The translations under genes were made by a program, and so were the position numbers. Shown here piece after piece: positions 61,820 through 64,000 of a DNA stretch of 64,000 bases (its first letter is position 1; the number at the start of each line of letters is the position of its first letter). Source of the DNA: Lachnotalea sp041821265 (lineage in GTDB: Bacteria > Bacillota > Clostridia > Lachnospirales > Lachnospiraceae); NCBI GenBank assembly GCA_041821265.1, contig JBGUEQ010000017.1, positions 1 to 64,000 of the forward strand, given 5' to 3'. Under the pieces are notes generated by a model. It saw nothing but the letters and a program-made list of their open reading frames with translations. It searched no databases and was not told where the DNA came from.

Positions 61820-61987
61820 ATGATAAAAAAAGAAGAACATACCATAGTAGTTCCAAACAACTACAAGTTAGAAGTAGAACAGTTAGGAAGATGCATCATA
61901 GATGGAGAACAGCCGTATGTGAGTCATGCTTTTTCTCTGGCGAATGGAAGAACGATAGACAAAGTATGGAAGGAAATGGGATATTAA
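61820..61987 (+). pseudogene. C-terminal remnant of a Gfo/Idh/MocA-family dehydrogenase
   Basis: 55 codons ending KLEVEQLGRCIIDGEQPYVS and SLANGRTIDKVWKEMGY, typical of the last helix region of Gfo/Idh/MocA sugar dehydrogenases (normally about 330-390 residues). The NAD-binding domain is missing and there is no ribosome binding site. It lies directly after the right end of a split palindrome, consistent with a deletion junction. Confidence 0.65.
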
Positions 61988-62097
61988 TAAGAATGACAAC
62001 TATCAGTAGATAGCTGTCATTTAGCATTATTATATCTTGAAACGTATTTATTTTACCTATTCTTATTTTAATAAAATATAAAATATTCCAAAAGGTC

Positions 62098-62147
62098 TTG
62101 ACAAAAACAACATACTGTATATAATTAAATATATACAGTATGTTGTT
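62098..62147 (+). promoter_or_regulatory. Promoter and palindromic operator of GntR-ABC module 2
   Basis: TTGACA (62098-62103), 16 bp and TATAAT (62120-62125). A perfect 18-bp inverted repeat (AACAACATACTGTATATA at 62106-62123 and its complement at 62130-62147) covers the -10 and the transcription start. It is the obvious site for autorepression by the GntR protein. Confidence 0.85.
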
Positions 62148-62162
62148 TTGGAAGGAGCATTT

Positions 62163-62543
62163 ATGAAGATATTAATATCAAATCAGTCTGAATTGCCAAT
62201 ATATGCTCAGATTAGAGAACAAATGAAAGAACAAATTTTGAATGGACAATTAAAAGAAAACACAGTTCTGCCATCAATTCGAAAACTAGCAAAGGAAATA
62301 GGTGTTAGCGTTATTACCACAACTCGCGCATATAACGATTTGGAAGAAGAAGGATTTATAGCCTCGATGCAGGGGAAAGGAAGTGTTGTTCTTTCAAAAG
62401 AAAATAAGATTTTAAAAGAGCAATATTTAGTCCGAATTGAAGAAGGGTTAATGACTGCAATAGAAACAGCAAAAAGAATTGATATGATGGAAGAAGAAAT
62501 TCATAGTTTAGTGTCACAATTATGGAAGGGGATGGAAGTATGA
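62163..62543 (+). CDS. GntR-family regulator, YtrA type (module 2)
   Basis: 126 residues, the same length as the module 1 regulator and clearly paralogous (ELPIYAQIREQMKEQILNG; LPSIRKLAKEIGVSVITTTRAYNDLEEEGF). GGAAGGAG precedes ATG 62163. Its stop overlaps the ATPase start (ATGA), so the two are translationally coupled; in module 1 they are 258 bp apart. It likely binds the long palindrome at 62106. Confidence 0.93.
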   Translation: MKILISNQSELPIYAQIREQMKEQILNGQLKENTVLPSIRKLAKEIGVSVITTTRAYNDLEEEGFIASMQGKGSVVLSKENKILKEQYLVRIEEGLMTAIETAKRIDMMEEEIHSLVSQLWKGMEV

Positions 62544-63394
62544 GCTTGTTGGAAGTAAAAAATTTATGTAAAAGTTTCAAGAATTTTCAACTGCAAGATG
62601 TCACATTTGATTTACCAAAGGGATACGTTATGGGCTACGTAGGACAAAATGGGGCAGGTAAAACAACTACAATTAACTTAATTACTAATTTATGTAATGC
62701 ACAAAAAGGAGAAGTTCACATAGACGGGATTTCTTATCACGATAATCCACAACAATTCAAAGAATATATTGGCTACATTGGTGATGAATCCTATTTTCCA
62801 AAAGAGTTTAGATTAAAAGATGTTCGCTTTATACTGAAGACATTATATAATAGCTTTAATGAGGATAGTTTCGATAAATTAATCAAGAAGTGGGAGTTGC
62901 CTGAAAAGCAAAAAATAGCAGAATACTCAAGAGGGATGAAAGTCAAATTAATGTTTGCCTCTGTATTAGCAAGAGAAACAAAATTATTAATATTAGATGA
63001 AGCAACGAATGGGCTAGATCCTGTCATGAGAGCAGAAATATTACAAGTATTGCAAGATTATATTCAAGATGGAGAACGAAGCATCTTCTTTTCCACTCAT
63101 ATGTTAAATGATTTAGAGCAAATAGCGGACTATATCGTATTTATAGACCATGGAAGAATTTTATTAAATAAAACGAAGGACGATATGTTAGAATCTTATG
63201 TCTTAATACGTGGTGATTATCATGAACTAACGTCAAATCAAAAAAGTAAATTGATTGGGATAACCAAAGGAGAATTTAATTTTGAAGCAATCCTTTTAAC
63301 AAATGAAGCAATTGGATTTGATAATAGATATGTGATTGAAAAACCGACAATTGATCAGATTATGCTTCATCATATAAAAAACGGAGGTAATTGA
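62540..63394 (+). CDS. ABC transporter ATP-binding protein, module 2
   Basis: 284 residues from ATG 62540. Walker A GQNGAGKTT, signature YSRGMKVKLMFASVLA, Walker B LLILDEATNGLDP (Ala in place of the usual Pro after the catalytic Glu) and switch FFSTH are visible. The C-terminal tail ends EKPTIDQIMLHHIKNGG, matching the PTIEDIM tail of module 1. The module probably exports an envelope-active compound; substrate unknown. Confidence 0.94.
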   Translation: MSLLEVKNLCKSFKNFQLQDVTFDLPKGYVMGYVGQNGAGKTTTINLITNLCNAQKGEVHIDGISYHDNPQQFKEYIGYIGDESYFPKEFRLKDVRFILKTLYNSFNEDSFDKLIKKWELPEKQKIAEYSRGMKVKLMFASVLARETKLLILDEATNGLDPVMRAEILQVLQDYIQDGERSIFFSTHMLNDLEQIADYIVFIDHGRILLNKTKDDMLESYVLIRGDYHELTSNQKSKLIGITKGEFNFEAILLTNEAIGFDNRYVIEKPTIDQIMLHHIKNGGN

Positions 63395-63395
63395 A

Positions 63396-64000
63396 ATGAA
63401 TGTAATCAAATTTTCGATAGTTGATATATTGAGATGTAAGACTCAGCTTTGGATGATGGTTCCATTTTCTGTTATTGGATTTATTTTTATGAAATCATCA
63501 TTAGGTCCGTTGAATGGTGTAATATATATGTGCTTCGCAGCTATAATTCTATCAACACAACCATTTATGCAAGAGCAAATAGCAGAATCAGGTTTTGTAA
63601 ATATGCTTCCTACTACCAAAAATGAAAGAGTAATTGGACGCTATCTATTTGGTTTGTTATTGTTAATTTTTGCAATGGGGTTGTCGTTAATATCATTAGT
63701 AATATATAGTTTGATTAATAATGGTATTCCAAGTAATTGGAATATTGCTATCATTGGAAGTTTTGGCATTGGCCTGATTGTTTTAGGATTTCAATATGTC
63801 GTGTTTTATGCGATGGGCAAGATGAAAAGTCAACAATTCGCAAGTCTTATTATGATGGCACCTGGATTTATACTATTTTTCGGAGCAAACTTTATAATCG
63901 GAAAAATAGAAAAGAATATGCCTTCAGCTGTTGAGTGGATAGCTAGTAATTTGACTGCGTTTGCTGTACTAATAATGGTTGTTGGAATTGTTATTTGGGT
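63396..64000 (+). CDS. ABC-2 type permease, module 2 (3' end outside window)
   Basis: At least 201 residues, open to the window edge. ATG 63396 follows GGAGGTAA and lies one base after the ATPase stop. It begins MNVIKFSIVDILRCKTQLWMM and has five or six membrane helices; FVNMLPTTKNERVIGRYLFG corresponds to LLITMPYEKGKIITTRYIS of the module 1 permease. It should be the membrane partner of the ATPase just upstream. Confidence 0.85.
   Translation, partial: MNVIKFSIVDILRCKTQLWMMVPFSVIGFIFMKSSLGPLNGVIYMCFAAIILSTQPFMQEQIAESGFVNMLPTTKNERVIGRYLFGLLLLIFAMGLSLISLVIYSLINNGIPSNWNIAIIGSFGIGLIVLGFQYVVFYAMGKMKSQQFASLIMMAPGFILFFGANFIIGKIEKNMPSAVEWIASNLTAFAVLIMVVGIVIW

Noticed and set aside
1..64000. tRNA, rRNA, integrase or transposase genes
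   Set aside because: I looked for tRNA T-arm patterns and transposase motifs on both strands and saw none; absence by eye is not proof, and a tRNAscan search would settle it.

Overview
The window is AT-rich DNA with strong AGGAGG-type ribosome binding sites and TTGACA/TATAAT promoters. It looks like the chromosome of an anaerobic, endospore-forming, plant-polysaccharide-degrading Clostridia, most likely a Lachnospiraceae member of the Lachnoclostridium phytofermentans type. The taxonomic call is inference. It rests on an oxygen-sensitive class III ribonucleotide reductase, a fused 2-hydroxyacyl-CoA dehydratase activase, spore coat genes (cotJABC), a PdaA-like cortex deacetylase, and two Gram-positive carbohydrate-utilisation loci whose ABC transporters lack their own ATPase. 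I saw no rRNA, tRNA, CRISPR array, prophage or intact transposase.

Layout. 1-2.7 kb: tail of a membrane-anchored protein, then hisH-hisF and ung. 2.8-7.0 kb: a 1420-residue activase/dehydratase fusion on the minus strand. 7.2-12.4 kb: a Met-repeat LysM protein, corA behind a long structured leader, an inactive rhomboid-like protein with a zinc ribbon, pyk and a cyclic-nucleotide-binding-domain protein. 12.7-21.1 kb: a pectin/oligogalacturonide locus (solute-binding lipoprotein, GH105, two permeases, GH28, sugar isomerase, LacI regulator). 21.3-25.3 kb: a frameshifted L,D-transpeptidase, then nrdD-nrdG-dut behind two NrdR-box-like sites. 25.4-28.6 kb: fabH, degV family, CBS-ACT protein. 28.6-30.4 kb: cotJABC (minus strand) and an AbrB-like regulator. 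30.4-40.0 kb: membrane and envelope genes (GDPD, VanZ-like, MATE, PdaA-like), a flavodoxin, gltX, YitT family and a frameshifted AAA ATPase. 40.2-49.7 kb: a rhamnoside locus (GH78, solute-binding lipoprotein, two permeases, YesM/YesN-like two-component system). 49.7-52.7 kb and 62.1-64 kb: two paralogous GntR-ABC transporter modules. 52.8-60.3 kb: niaR, a UvrD-type helicase, a DUF1292 protein, a disordered repeat protein, a zinc-ribbon flagellar-operon-like protein and adenine deaminase. 60.3-62.1 kb: a decayed zone with repeats, padR, a broken membrane gene and a dehydrogenase remnant.

The two glycan loci share a design: lipoprotein receptor, an intercistronic hairpin, paired permeases and cytoplasmic glycosidases. 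One is run by a LacI repressor and the other by a sensor kinase/AraC pair; both presumably borrow an MsmX-type ATPase encoded elsewhere.

The least explained signals are non-coding. One is a family of short palindromes (consensus about GTAACTATTCAGTACCTTCATAGTTAC) scattered between genes, two copies of which seem to be split by about 100 bp of other sequence. A second is a 150-bp three-hairpin repeat in two copies, 30 kb apart, with compensatory base changes. A third is the corA leader of about 255 nt, with mutually exclusive hairpins and no match to a riboswitch class I recognise.
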